A stretch of 64,000 nt of DNA from Coprinellus micaceus (GCA_951394405.1 OX596336.1:992001-1056000), one strand, 5' to 3'. Numbered from the stretch's first letter, positions 44,806 through 56,366 are shown. Translations and numbers: made by a program. The notes: generated by a model from the letters alone, not told the origin.

Positions 44806-45321
44806 TCAATCCCAATTGCGAACGACCTTCGAGCTCGCCAACAAGTCATAAACTGCGGTCAACTCATCATCCATCGTATACACCAACTTGTCAACGGAGG
44901 CAAGCTGCTCCCCAAGAGCTTCCAGCCCACGCTTCAGGTCGGTATGGGCCGCCCGCTCGGCTTCCAATTGCTCCAGCAAGGTTTTAATAAGCTTGTCCTT
45001 GCCCTCACGCTCCTTCTCCAGACCCTCACACTTCCCCCGGAGCTCTGCCGAGGAGGTCGATTGGGCCCCAGAGTCAGAGGAGGTTGTCATCGAGGCCACC
45101 TTGCTCCTACTTCCAACACTGGACGTGGTGAGGTCCTTTTCGACCTCGGGCGAACTGGTCATCGGTTTAGTAGCATCGCGGACGATCGCTCTGTAGACAA
45201 CGTCTGACGGGGGTACGCTCTGCGTAGATGGGTCCAGGGGCGGTGGGCTCCAGTTCATCTCTAGCTCCCTAGCGAGCTCTCCGTCGCGATTTCGATTATA
45301 TTCGCTGATTGACCTGGACAT
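44806..45321 (-). CDS. Small protein with C-terminal coiled coil
   Basis: 171 residues from the ATG at 45321 (MSRSISEYNRNRDGE); a longer start at 45408 or an upstream exon cannot be excluded. The N-terminal half is Ser/Thr/Pro-rich. Residues ~95-155 form a coiled coil (GLEKEREGKDKLIKTLLEQL). The end is VVRNWD. No family recognised. Similar small coiled-coil genes lie at 46177 and 54768, but sequence identity between them is not evident. Confidence 0.6.
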   Translation of the reverse strand: MSRSISEYNRNRDGELARELEMNWSPPPLDPSTQSVPPSDVVYRAIVRDATKPMTSSPEVEKDLTTSSVGSRSKVASMTTSSDSGAQSTSSAELRGKCEGLEKEREGKDKLIKTLLEQLEAERAAHTDLKRGLEALGEQLASVDKLVYTMDDELTAVYDLLASSKVVRNWD

Positions 45322-46176
45322 GGAATCCTTCTCTTGAGGAGCTGCTCGCGCGACATGAGATCGAGGACCATCAGCGAAGACTAAATGGACGACAAGCACG
45401 CTCCTCACTCATAATGATAGGGTATGTGGGCATTTTGGCGGTAGATCGTACGCGGCTTGGCTGTTCAGAGGCGGACTAGATAAGGAACCTTGGCTATCCA
45501 GGCGTCGATTCGAAGCAGATGCTGAAACCCCAAAGGGCAGCACAGTCCACTCTTGTATATAGATCAAATGCCCCACCCGGCGCTCACCTGATCTCAATTA
45601 AAACCCCAAGATACGGTGAACCGCATTTCCCAAGCGACAGCTGTGCGGGGCGTGGGCATCGACGACCTGGCGCTAACATCACCCCAATTTTAGCGCCCGC
45701 AGCGCACCCTCCCCGATTCAGCTTTCGAACCCCGCCCACAGCAGACTTTTTACGTGGGTTGGGGATCAGATCGCGCCCATAACCTCCCTCATCTCCCTTC
45801 AAGCCCGAGTACGATGTTCTGATATTGTGATTTACTATCATTTCAATAGTCTCTCTCAGCCCTCGAGGCAGAGCGAGGTGATCCCCGTCGACTGGGCACA
45901 GCCAAATAACTCCTGAGTGGGGACAACAAATGAACGAATTGGGAATTGGAAATCTAAGATTGGGGGACGGGGACCTTGGTGAATGCTAAGCTCAATCTAC
46001 AGAAGTCACATCATCGTACGCCACATCCTCGAGGCGAAGCTATTCCATATTCCATCCCTTCCTACCCGCCCATCGCGACATCTGCGGAGGGAAATGGAGA
46101 TCTGTGGCTTGGATAGGAATTGGAGGAGTACCTACTGGTGGAAAGGCTGGCTAAGCGAAGCCTTGCTCCTGCTTGG
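45322..46176. other. Intergenic region
   Basis: Upstream region of the gene above. It has one recurring-word variant at 45690 and a near match (TGGCGCTAA) at about 45669. No supported coding frame. Confidence 0.5.
45690..45698 (-). promoter_or_regulatory. Recurring word variant (TTAGCGCCC on plus strand)
   Basis: Part of a 13-mer ATTTTAGCGCCCG that recurs exactly at 58393. It lies 369 bp upstream of the start at 45321 and resembles an E2F/DP half-site. Confidence 0.5.
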
Positions 46177-46800
46177 CTATTTCTCAATCGCAAACCCGAG
46201 GCTGGGACGGGCGGCGATGGCGTCTTGCATGGCTTCGGCGAGCGTCTTGTCCGTGGGGCTCAAGCTAGTCCCCGAAAGCATGGCCCACCTTCTCGTCAAC
46301 GAGCGTCAACATCCCTGGCGGGAGACCATATTCGGATCCCGACGTCCCAGCAGCGCTCATCCCAGATACTGCCATAGACAGCTGGACCATCCGACTGCGG
46401 GTGTCAGCCAGGTTGCCCTCTAGCATGGCTTTCTCCTTGGAAGTCCTTTGATGGCGCAACACTTCGTTCTGCCAGGACCGATGGAAAGCCGTCGCCAAGC
46501 TCGCCGCCTCAACGTAGTTCTCAGCCAGCACAAGGTACTTCTCCTCTAGCTCCTCGAACTTGCTACTGTGGGAAGGTGGGTGGGTAAGGGGATCGCGAGG
46601 ATCCGGAGCCTGGGCTGGCGACGTCGAAGACGATCGGGCCTCGAAGCAGCGTCCCACTCTCGGTGATCTCCTTGCGGTCTGCAACGACCCCTCGTCCGAG
46701 GGCGGCGAGCCTCTGATTCACTGTCTCCAGAGATCCTACAGGGGACAGATAAACTGTCGGTGAGCGTTTTCTTTCGAAAGGACGAGGGAGGATTCATCTC
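46177..46800 (-). CDS. Small coiled-coil protein, exon ends uncertain
   Basis: Two frames on the minus strand look coding. The first holds GSLETVNQRLAALGRGVVAD near 46740, and the second holds KFEELEEKYLVLAENYVEAA with MAVSGMS. They can be joined by an intron ending before TTC GAG at about 46562. A last exon giving TLAEAMQDAIAARPSLGFAIEK with a TAG at 46177 is also possible. All are helical. The start codon could not be fixed. No family recognised. Confidence 0.45.
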
Positions 46801-47403
46801 GAGTCCCAGGAGGGGCACGAGGAAAGACGCAGGTGGATCTAAAGGCGTCCATCTGGGTTCTGGGGCTGCAATGGGTTGGAGGCTATCAGTACCACCTCGG
46901 CTATACCTCTATATACCTCTATATATCTCGATGCGATTGGAAAGTCGGAGCAATGATGACGCGCCATACTCGTCGAACGACAGTTGGTCTGCCAGAAGAA
47001 GGCGCTGATCATGGCTAAGGGGAGAATATGCCGATCCTCGTCGTACCTGGTTCAAACCCGTGTTGCAGCAGCGAAGCGATATCTAAGAGTTCAGAGCACT
47101 GACGCCTCATGAGATACATACGGCATATGGGGGAGGAGCACCCCTGTGAAAGGAGCTAGAACGCCAAGGACATGACAGAAAGTGTCCGCGTCGTCAATTC
47201 GTACGTCGTGGAGCGAATCTTCCGTGATGTCTGTTCTGAGAGAGGATGTATGTATTCGAATGTCCGAAATGTGGAGTGGGGAACGCTAGTGGGGATGATG
47301 CGGTATGTGAGGTAAGGTCCATGTGCGGGTTGCGTATGAGGGAATAATGTCCAAAAAGTCCAAGAGTTCGTCGAAGCGTGATATGAATCATTGGATGGCC
47401 AGC
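46801..47403. other. Intergenic region
   Basis: No supported gene. A short tandem of TATACCTCTA units lies at 46902-46921, next to ATATATCTC. Confidence 0.45.
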
Positions 47404-48116
47404 TTAAGCCTGCCAACCTCCAGAAGCGTTCTGCGTAGCGACGGCACACGTCAGAAGTGGCTTGCGGGGAGGATGGTACGAGACGCACCATTTTGTCCTG
47501 CCGTTTGCTTTCGCAGTAGACGAAGACCAGAAACAAGAAGACCTCGTCTTTCTCCAGAGCGGCGGGACTCAGGTTCAGAACCATATGTTTGACCTTCCCG
47601 AATAACTTGGGGCGATAAGGGACACTAAAGCTAGCCACAACCTCGCCTTCGTACAGAGCCTAAATGTCGACGTGGGTTTGGCGATTAGAAGGACGGTGAG
47701 ATAACGAAACTAGGGGCTCACCTGCCACTCTTTCTCGTTGTGATATACGATGGTATACTCTTTCCTATCCGGGCCCCATTTCCAATACCTCTCCCTGAAG
47801 TTACGGTGGTGCTTGAAGATGAAGAAACGAATGCTCGAGGAGGTAAACGCTCTTACTGCTTGACAGGGTTCCGGGGACGACGCCTGACATCCGAAACTGC
47901 TTTCTTGTAGCCATACACGTCGAACACCTTTTCCTTCCAGTGGATGACCCCGACGTTTGTAGGCTCTCCGACAGCTGGGTTGGCGTCCTTCAGGTATGTC
48001 CGCCCCCGAGTCCACAACCCCAGGTCGGTCACAACGCGATAGATGACAGAGTTGTCGTGTAGAGCGAGTATCTGGGCATTCAGGACGTTGCTTTGGTTGT
48101 CGAAAGTCACCTCCAT
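47404..48116 (-). CDS. DUF6593-like small protein
   Basis: Four exons give 171 residues: MEVTFDNQSNVLNAQI to KKAVSD, then HHRNFRERYWKWGPDRKEY, then ALYEGEVVASFSVPYRPK to QDKM, then NASGGWQA and a stop at 47404. The pattern is that of the basidiomycete DUF6593 family, a scramblase/LURP-one-like beta barrel: paired beta strands with YRVVTD, GVIHW, a W-K-W-G-x-D-x-K-E-Y block and a short Gly-containing tail. Function of the family is unknown. A frame running on without the last splice would add ~100 Thr/Ser/Pro-rich residues, which I regard as intron and 3' flank. Confidence 0.7.
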
Positions 48117-48651
48117 TCGGGCGAGTATAGGCGGGGTGTAGGGGCGAGGTCGAGACAGAGAGCAAAGGCGAGTTGGGGCGTAAAGTCGTCAGACCAGCTC
48201 GGCAAGCTGTTCGCATCACGATGCAGCGGTAATAGCGACTTCGTGACCAGCGGAGGATCCTTCGGAGGACCAAGCTTTACATAAATGGGTGTGGCAATTG
48301 AACCCGTTGGTGTGAGACGCTGATCCTTGTGGTCACCGGGACGAAAATCGTTATAAATCCGCAGAAAAATCGGGATTCCAAATATCGGCACGGTGCCGTG
48401 AAGATATCAGGTGTATCTACCATGTCGCTTCAGGGGGCAAAATGGAAACTACCTGGGTACTAAATGGAGATTTATGGACGCCAAAGACGGGGTGGAGCAT
48501 GGTGGAGGGAGAAGGAGAGGCGTCATGTTGGGCGCTTATGCAAATGAACATCAAATCAAACTCCGATGCCGACAGTGCCGAAACATCGTGGGAGTTTTGA
48601 TCCCATTCTGAATTTCTCTCCACCTTCTCCTCTTGGTCCTCAACCTCCACC
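48117..48651. other. Divergent promoter region
   Basis: Shared upstream region of the DUF6593-like gene (minus) and RPC40 (plus). It contains the recurring word at 48530 and a pyrimidine-rich leader (CTCCACCTTCTCCTCTTGG) right before the RPC40 ATG. Confidence 0.55.
48530..48538 (+). promoter_or_regulatory. Recurring intergenic word GGGCGCTTA
   Basis: 122 bp upstream of the RPC40 start codon; GGGCGCTTATGC. Confidence 0.55.
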
Positions 48652-49874
48652 ATGCCCGCCCAGTTCGAAAATCGACGTCTAGTAGGAGTACACGCTGAGC
48701 GAGTATCTCATGTGTCGAGCACAGACTACCCTGGGGTGTATCCTGGCGAGGACCATTCATGGGATCTCGAAATTTTCAAGAAGGTGCGCCAACTAGTTCA
48801 TTTGGACGCAGTATAACATGTAACAGTCGTGCAAAGGGCAGAATCTTACAGTAAAGGTTCAGAGAATATCAGATCACTCGATAGACTTTGACCTGGTCGG
48901 CGTCGATGCGTCGATAGCCAACGCATTCCGACGGATAATGATTGCGGAGGTTCGTGAACATTGGAGAGTCCTAGAGGCGCGTTGCTGAATCCGAATAGGT
49001 GCCTACAGTCGCGATTGAGCACGTATACGTGTGGGATAACACCAGCGTCATCGTCGATGAAGTTCTCGCACACCGCATTGGCCTCGTCCCTCTGAACGTC
49101 AACCCATCTCTCGTCGAGACCCGCGAAGGGCCTGAAGCCCAGCCCACCGACCGCAACACCATTGTCTTCAAGCTCGACGTCACCTGCGAGCGAAAATCTA
49201 ACCCTCCAAAAGGCTCTACGAACCCCGACGACCTTTACGTCAACCACGAAGTCCTCTCTTCGCATCTCACCTGGGAAGCTGCCGGAGAGCAGGAAGAAGT
49301 CTTCGCTGGAAAGCTACCCGCTCCTATCAACCCCAACATCGTACTGACGAAGCTACGACCCGGGCAGGCGGTCAATATGGAGCTCCATGCAATCAAGGGT
49401 GTCGGCAAGGACCATGCCAAGTTCAGCCCTGTCGCCACAGCGTCCTACCGCCTCCTGCCTCACGTCAAAATCAAAAAGCCCATCCCTCCCGAGTATGCGG
49501 AGAAGTTCCAGAAGTGTTTCTCCCCGGGAGTCATCAACGTGGACCCGCGGACGAAGGAGGTCAGCGTCGACGAGCATAATGTGCGCAAGGACACCGTCAG
49601 CAGAGAGGTTTTGCGGCATCCAGAGTTCGCCGACTCTGTCGAGTTGAGCCGTGTCCGGGATTTCTTCCTATGTAAGTCCTCGCGTTGTGTTTCGCTTTCA
49701 TGTTCTCATCCTCTCGAAGTCAACGTCGAATCGGAAGGTCCTTATCAACCCGAGAGGTTATTGCCCGAGGCTATCAAAGTTATGCGAGAAAAGATCGCCA
49801 CTATCAGGCAGGCTGCAGAAGCCCTCATCGACCAGGGCTCTGCAGATGGTGATGTTAACATGGCCGACTCGTAG
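48652..49874 (+). CDS. RPC40: RNA polymerase I and III subunit RPC40 (AC40)
   Basis: Exons 48652-48783, 48842-48949, 48999-49671 and 49720-49874 give 355 residues, close to the yeast protein (335). Signatures: FDLVGVDASIANAFRRIMIAE and VPTVAIEHVYVWDNTSVI, the alpha-like dimerisation domain of the Rpb3/RpoA family, then AHRIGLVPLNV and HAKFSPVATASYRLLPHV. The last intron joins FFL to FNVESEGPY, as in homologs; that intron is 48 nt and free of in-frame stops. The subunit pairs with AC19 to form the assembly platform of Pol I and Pol III, which make rRNA, tRNA and 5S RNA. Confidence 0.95.
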
Positions 49875-50558
49875 ATTTGTATTATCATAGATGCCACACA
49901 CCCATTCCCCTCCAATTGCGCGTCTGGGACGTTCTTAGCTGCCTTTAATGGACCCTCCCGCAAAGCACGGCTTCATTGACCCATTTTAGAGCCGGCGTCA
50001 TATGAAGTTCCTCGCCTGAAGTATAGCAGCTCGTCGGAATTCCCTACCCTAGTGTGCGTATGTGACGGCATATATTTCTCTCATACCTTGCTGACGAATA
50101 ACCTTTCCCAGGTACCCTGATCTATTCGACATTTAAGAGTCATTTTGCGCCAAATCCTTTTCTTCGTCAGCATATCCCCAGTCTTGAAAGGGTTCGCCAA
50201 CGGCACGCAAGACCTCTATCACTGATGAACAGCGCCAAGCTCTTCCGTGGACTTTGCGACTCTAGGGTGAATGAACGTTGGCCCCGAGTAACCCGTTCAC
50301 TTTCTAGATTTGTAATGTCGAGGTTCCCGACTCGGACTGGGATTTGGCGCTCGGCACCCGCTTCCTTACCTCTCGGAACAATGGGAGCAAGAAGCCTGGG
50401 GTAGTGACAAATCACTTTGGGAGTTGGTACCGCTCAGTTCACTTCCATCGTCCGCCCTTCCAAAGTGGTTAAATGTGAGGTCATGAAAAGGTTTAAAAGC
50501 CCTCGAAGTAGAGCCCAGGAAGCCCCAACCCGCTTCCCCCTTCTAACAGCTAGTAGAA
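49875..50558. other. Intergenic region
   Basis: 3' flank of RPC40 and upstream region of the hydrolase gene. A frame starting at 50417 runs into the hydrolase, but splicing from 50559 gives a start shared with the tandem copy, so the extension is not used. Confidence 0.55.
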
Positions 50559-51909
50559 ATGCGATTCTTGGAGACCGCCAGATCAGTCGGGACAGGTACG
50601 CGTTCAACGTTCATCCTTCGACGTCCTTTCTCAGCGCGAACCTCACCATCCGTATACTCACAGCCACCTTGGCCGTCATCGGCTCTCTGCTCCCAAATTT
50701 CAAGGATACGACTGTCTCGCGTGGCCTTAACTACCACTACTACTTCTCGCCACCCGCCTCTGGCAAGCCCACCCTTCTGCTCGTCCATGGGTTCCCTTCC
50801 CTCGCTGTGGACTGGCACCCTCAGATCAACTATTTCAAGCAGAAGGGATACGGCCTTGTCGTTCCAGACCAATTGGGCTATGGAGGGACTGACAAGCCGA
50901 AAGAGAGCAGCGCGTATGTTCATAGTCGCCTCGCGCAGGATTTGGTCGATATCGTCGACCATGAGAACGTCACCGACGTCGTCGCTATTGGCCACGATTG
51001 GTGAGTACACATATATCATTCGAGTCGTCTCAGCTATCCTAACGTATCTTCTCGAATGTTCAGGGGAGCAAGAACGGTCGCCCTTCTCGCCAATTTGCAT
51101 TCGGATCGGTTCCTTGGGTTTGGCTTCCTGTCCGTAGGCTATGTACCCCCTAATAGTCTGGGCAGCACCATCGAGGAATTGCGCAACTCTGTGAGTAATT
51201 CAAACATCCCTTTATCCCGAGATCTTAAATGACGATACCTTCTCAAATAGTCTATCGCACTCGTGGGGTACGAAACCTTCGGTTACTGGTGTGTAACCCC
51301 CCTCACCATCTCCGCAACCCATTCCGATTAAATCCTTCACATAGGGAGTTCCTCAGCGCCCCAGACGCCCCAAAGGTCATCGCGAACCACCTCGACGCGT
51401 TCTTCAATATCGCGTACGCCAAGGAAGGGAAGCTGTGGAAGTTCAACATGGGGCCGACGGAAGCCATTCGTGTTTGGGTAGAGAGTGGTTCGAGTACGCC
51501 TCGTATCACCTCTTACACCGATGACCAGTGGAAGTTCCATGAGCAAACATTCAGGAAGTATACTTTGGATGGTCCTGTCAACTTCTATCGGGTCAATCTC
51601 AACGGGGACCAGAAGGAAGATGATGATCGTGAGTTTTCCTTGCCCAAATCTCCAGCACATATCGATCTTAACTGTAATGTGGCTGCAGGCGTCCCCTTGG
51701 AGAACTACGAGATCAAGAAGCCCGTCTTCTTTGGCGGCGCACGTGAGGACTACATTGCGGTCTATTGGGCCCAGGAGGCGCTAACGCGCCAGTTCTGCCC
51801 CAACGTGACCGTCGTGAACTTCAACACGAACCATTGGGTTGCATCCCAGGCTCCGAAGGAGGTGAATCGGGCATTGGAGAAGTGGATCAATGAAGTCGTT
51901 TTGGCGTAG
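50559..51909 (+). CDS. Epoxide-hydrolase-like alpha/beta hydrolase
   Basis: Exons 50559-50595, 50664-51000, 51064-51190, 51251-51288, 51345-51628 and 51689-51909 give 347 residues. The fold is that of soluble epoxide hydrolases: oxyanion-hole motif H54-G-F-P, GYGGTDKP, nucleophile elbow G-H-D124-W-G, lid residues including FYRVNL, and the charge-relay His323 in NHWVASQAP. The acid is probably in GAREDYIAV. Asp rather than Ser at the elbow indicates epoxide or haloacid-type chemistry; substrate unknown. The hydrophobic start (TLAVIGSLL) might be a weak signal or anchor. The start was chosen because the first exon has the same length and splice phase as in the neighbouring copy. The intron 51629-51688 is in frame without stops. 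Confidence 0.88.
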
Positions 51910-52428
51910 ATCAGGGGACTGGAGTAGATGGTTGGAGCTCGTATTAGTCGTTATGCCAGTATATGATGACGAATGTGTGTCTCATTCTAGCACTTCTCGT
52001 GAAGCATGGTGTGCCCTGCATAGGTTCAGGACGGCTCACAAAGGCTAGTTCAACACCACGTCAGTCGTCGAAGTGCGCATCAAAGGCGCCTGATGGGTCG
52101 TTGCAGTCCAGCGAGCATGGCTCAGGCGCTAGAAGTTCTCAAAGTTGGCCATACAATGGCATACATATCCCCAATTCGGAAGGGCGAATCTTCTATGCTC
52201 AGATTGGCGCTTCGCTGCGGACACCGCGCTCCAGTAGTGTGGCAAGCCTCAAAGACTCCTCACTACCCACACGTAGCCCCGGCCTGCATTCAACCGCTCG
52301 AGCTTCACTGACGGTTGGTTGGCATTTGGTACACCTTGCCTGCGGAAAGTATAAAAAGACGTCGCTCCTGGCATGGACCGTCATCATTCGACAACGACCC
52401 CCGGAGCACCCCCGATTCATTACCCAGA
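51910..52428. other. Spacer between the hydrolase and its decayed copy
   Basis: No supported gene; holds 3' flank and the upstream region of the copy. Confidence 0.5.
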
Positions 52429-53787
52429 ATGTACACCGCACCGAACGCGAGATCCTTGGGGACAGGTATCAAGGAGTTCCTCATTCATAGTATCGCGTTT
52501 CTCATGGTGATTCATCGCCGTGCAGCTGCTCTGTCCGTCGTGGGATCCCTACTCCCTCACTTCAAGAGCGCGACTACGGCTCACGGTCTCAACTACCACT
52601 ATTATTTCTCTGTTCCAGCTCCGGGGAAACCCACGTTTCTGCTTGTCCGCGGGTTCCCTTCCCTCTCAATCGAATGGCACCCCCAGATTGCATACTTCAA
52701 GGAGAAGGGCTACGACCTCGAAGCTCCAGACATGCTGGGTTATGGGGGCACCAACAAACCCAAGGAAAGCAAGGACTACGTTCATAGTCTCATTGCGAGA
52801 GATCTGGTCAACATTCTCGACCATGAGGACGTTACGAATGTCGTAGTTGTTGGCCACGATATGTGCGTTGTTTTGTTCGAGCCCTTCCCTTGTTTCTGAC
52901 AGAAAACTATCACTCAGGGGCTCGAAGACTGTCGGCGTGCTCGCAAACTTGTATCAGTATCGCTTCATCGGGCTTGGATTCTTTGCTGCAGGTTACATCC
53001 CTCCGGGCAGTATTGATATCAGCATGGATGAACTGCGCAAAAAGGCGAGGGATTGTGTTACGTGTTTTCTGTCGCGAAACTCATTTAAACCCACAGTCTA
53101 TCGCCCACGTGGGATATGAAGCAAATGGATACTGGTCAGCTTGCTCCGCCCTATCTTTCCGTAGGCATACTGACTTGTCGGTATTGTGCTCCCCGGGAAT
53201 TCTTCGCTGCCTCGGATGCCTCAAACGTGGTCACGAGTCACTTCGAATCCTTCTCCGATCTCATGCATGCTAAGGATGGTCGCCTTTGGAGGTTCAACTT
53301 TGGCCCTGGAGGTTCCGTTCGCGCCTTCGTTGAGAATGACACTAGGACCCCTTGTGTGGCATCCATGCCCGAAGATCTGTGGGCGTTCCGCCAGGGAGAG
53401 TTTGAGAAGCATGGCATAGACGACCCACTGAATTATTACAAGATAAATTTGAACTGGGAGGCGGTGGAAGATGATAAGCGGACGTTCCATCCGTGCTCCC
53501 CCTTGAGAGCATCGAGGTCTGACTGGGGTTTCCTCCGTGCAGAGATACCCCCCGAGAATTATATGATCCAGAAACCCGTCTTCTTTGGCGGTGCTCATAG
53601 GGACGTCGTCTGCGTCGATTGGTTCCATGAAGCTCTGACGCGTAAATTCTCCCCTAACATCACTGTGATCAACTTCGACACCGAACACTAGCTTGCGACG
53701 GAGATCGCTGAGGAGGTGAATGAGGCTTTGGAGCAGTGGGTTGATGGAATGCGCCAGCGTAGCTCGAGGGCATTTGTCGGTTGGTAG
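52429..53787 (+). pseudogene. Decayed tandem copy of the epoxide-hydrolase-like gene
   Basis: It aligns with the gene at 50559 along its whole length and starts with an equal 37-nt exon (MYTAPNARSLGT). Four changes point to loss of function. The oxyanion-hole HGFP is RGFP. The intron after LRKK begins GC (53045) rather than GT. The next acceptor before EFFAASDA has CCGG instead of AG (near 53196). The Trp after the catalytic His has become TAG (53689-53691), though the homologous reading continues to 53787. The elbow is GHDMG, so the Asp remains. One GC intron alone would be tolerable, but the set suggests a pseudogene. If translated, the stop removes about 32 C-terminal residues. Confidence 0.82.
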
Positions 53788-54767
53788 AGGCGTTAGAAGG
53801 GGACAGACTCGATGCCAGATGTTTGGAAATGGGCTCATATTCTGCGAATCAGGTGGGATCCCCCGAGGATCCTCGCGGCGTATGAAACGCATACCGCATC
53901 AACCCAAACCTATTGCTCTAGAAGTCACTGCCTCGCCTCACTCGACCTCCAATCTTCTCCCGTCGTGACGGTCTGAACTTCTGTGCTCGCTTGGAGACTC
54001 CACATAGCCCATCGCAATCCTCCCCGTCTCTGATCCCGATGCCTCGTGGCGATGGTCTGAGGAAGGAGGCTACGACACGACGATATCAACTGTTCTAGGG
54101 TCACGGCACAGGTTTCCTGACAATCCTGACTGAGGCAAAGAATGGTCGCGAACGCCGATGCGTTGGAAATGAAAGCCCCCGACCATTCATGACAATGTCA
54201 GCTGTGACATATTGCCGTGGGACGCTCACGCATTCCGTGCACGATGATACCTCGCAGTTGGGGCAGGAAACGCCCTGACTTGCCAGATAGAACTCTTGGT
54301 CCTAGGCTGCAGCCCTATCACTGGATGAGGACCTACTCGCAAGCGAATACTCGGCGATCGTCGTTTCAGATCCGGTTTCAGATACGTGCAGGGAAGTTAA
54401 CTTCATATCCAGCCAGGCGGTGCACCTTGAACGGGTTCCCACCGGGCAGACAACTTGTAGGCATATCATTACATCCAAGAGCACGATGTGATGCCGAGTT
54501 AAAAATGCGCTGATGATCGTAGCTGAGCCTATTTCTAAGTGAATTGTCAGGGCTGTACGGAGGTTTCGACCCTGGGCGCCTATTTCGGGTCGAAGCGCTA
54601 TTGGTGTCGTTTCGGCTGCAATCACGACGCTTGACAGCCAGCCCACGTATCAAACAATGGCCCGCGCCTCATATAAATGCATAGCTCGTCAGAACCTCGG
54701 GTCCCCAACTCACAACTTGGACCTCGTTCCAAACCTCAACCTCCACTAATCCACCCTTGCTCAGTCG
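53788..54767. other. Intergenic region, no gene seen
   Basis: About 1 kb without a supported frame. GGGCGCCTA at 54574 is a one-base variant of the recurring word, 194 bp upstream of the next start codon. A TATA-like CATATAAATGC sits at about 54670. Confidence 0.5.
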
Positions 54768-55435
54768 ATGTCCGACACGACTTTCCACTGCGCTATGTGC
54801 GAGAGGGTGAGACACTATGACGCCCCCGCTGTCGATGCCTAACGAAGGCTCCAAAACTCCAGATCATATGTCACCCCACTGCCGAAGAACTGGAGGAACA
54901 AAAGAGGGAGTTAGCGATTTGGAATATGGTTCGCGACGAAGTCATCCGGCGGCAAGGCGAAGAGGAAATCGCTGGTTCGCCGGTTTTTCTCAATGAAGGT
55001 TCTTCGATGTACACTTCCATCCACTCGCCCAATACCGCTTCACCCGCCTCCTCATTGTCGGTACCCGAATCATACTATCTCTCGGCCCACAGCCCCGACC
55101 CCGACAATTCGAATGTGAATCCGGACGCACAGTTAAAGGAAGAGCTTAAGGAGGCGAAGCTGCGAGCGCTGTATTGGCAGCACCAATTCACGCAAGACCA
55201 CGCAAAGCATGCGGAGGGATGGAGCCAAATCAAAATTTTGCAGGAGAAGCTCATTACTGCGAATGAAAAGCTTGACGCTGCGGAGACGAAGGTCGAGGCG
55301 TTGGAGGCCGAGTTGGCGGTCTTGCGCTCCGCTCGTCGTCGTGGAACAACGGGGACCCTGAGGGCTTTAGTAGGAGGACCGAGGGACATGGAGAGGCTAG
55401 CGAGCCTGATGCAGGAGAGACCCAGTAGTCGGTAG
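54768..55435 (+). CDS. Small coiled-coil protein with N-terminal Cys cluster
   Basis: Exons 54768-54806 and 54863-55435 give 203 residues. Exon 1 (MSDTTFHCAMCER) joins IICHPTAEE, giving C-x2-C-x4-C, which could bind a metal. A Ser/Pro-rich stretch follows (residues ~45-80), then a coiled coil (about 85-160, KEELKEAKLRALYWQHQFT and KILQEKLITANEKLDAAE). The end is basic (RSARRRGTTGTLRAL) and MQERPSSR. No family recognised. The TATA-like element ~95 bp upstream supports the chosen start. Confidence 0.66.
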
Positions 55436-56010
55436 TCGATCCAAGGGGACCGCACACGTATACAGCAACTTGGGATGCTCCTTGGTCCCAAGCGACGGAC
55501 ATGTCCTACGTAGTCGCACGAACTGTCAGTTTTAGTCTCGCAATTCAATTGAGCGCATCGCCCTGGAATGGAGAATTCCTCATACACTCAAAATCCCCCC
55601 ACGCACCCTGAGGCTGAGCTTATTCCAGATAGAAGGAAAGGGTCTCGCACAGGATACGAGTTCAAAGCAAATACCTTCCGTAATCCCGCCCCACAGGTTC
55701 GCCGCAGTGCTGTGAGCTCGAATCAAATGGCCCACATACCCGTTCACGTCGGTGGGAATCCATTCAATGTTAAGGCTGGAGGCGCGGTATGATACCCATC
55801 GCGTAAAACAGCCCTTTGTGGAGTCGGGGACACGGGTCGCACTGCCGGGCGCTTATTAGTTCACTTCCATCAACCCGACCCTGTTCGTCGCAAATGGAGG
55901 AATTGGTTGTTGGCGGGGTCCCAGGACTATAAACAGCTGGCCGCAGCCTACACGCAGCTGCAGCGGACCATCTTCGCGCCACTTTCTCTCACGGAATCAC
56001 TTTGAACCCA
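55436..56010. other. Intergenic region and promoter of the next gene
   Basis: A 74-codon frame at 55568 has no supporting features. The region carries the recurring word (55847) and a TATA-like ACTATAAACAG at about 55926, some 80 bp upstream of the next ATG. Confidence 0.5.
55847..55855 (+). promoter_or_regulatory. Recurring intergenic word GGGCGCTTA
   Basis: GGGCGCTTATTA, 164 bp upstream of the start at 56011 and about 80 bp upstream of a TATA-like element. Confidence 0.55.
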
Positions 56011-56366
56011 ATGGCAATGAAGGATGCGGGGTCGACAGTGACCTGTATGTTTCCACGCTTAACCTTTGCCTTCTCCCACATGTCTTACATCCAGGTTCAT
56101 CATCGAAAGCCGCTTCGCCTGAAGAAAGGGTTGAAGCACGATACTACCTAGGAAATCGATCCATGGCCTGTCTCTATCTTGGATCGGAGCAGCACACACA
56201 GGAGGACCCATACCGTAACAATCCTTTCGACCTCAAAGGCTGCCCATTGGATGAGCAGCGAAGGACCACAAAGGAGCCGAATGCGCTTGAGGAGAGCCTG
56301 AGCACGCCGATTTGTGAAGGGGAAGACGAAGGCCAGCCGTCCGCCCCCGACCATCAAGAAGGGTGA
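56011..56366 (+). CDS. Small orphan protein, 101 residues
   Basis: Two exons (56011-56044 and 56095-56366). It begins MAMKDAGSTVTC, continues with a folded-looking middle (EARYYLGNRSMACLYLGSEQ) and is acidic and disordered from about residue 55 (EESLSTPICEGEDEG). No signal peptide or membrane segment. The good donor (T|GTATGT) and acceptor, plus the TATA-like element upstream, support it despite its size. Family unknown. Confidence 0.58.

Noticed and set aside
47156..47403. C-terminal extension of the DUF6593-like protein by about 100 residues
   Set aside because: The extension is Thr/Ser/Pro-rich and unlike the family; a good intron gives a short NASGGWQA end instead.
50417..50558. Upstream extension of the hydrolase reading frame
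   Set aside because: The tandem copy has an equal-length first exon and the same splice phase starting at the position equivalent to 50559, so the extension is probably 5' leader and intron.
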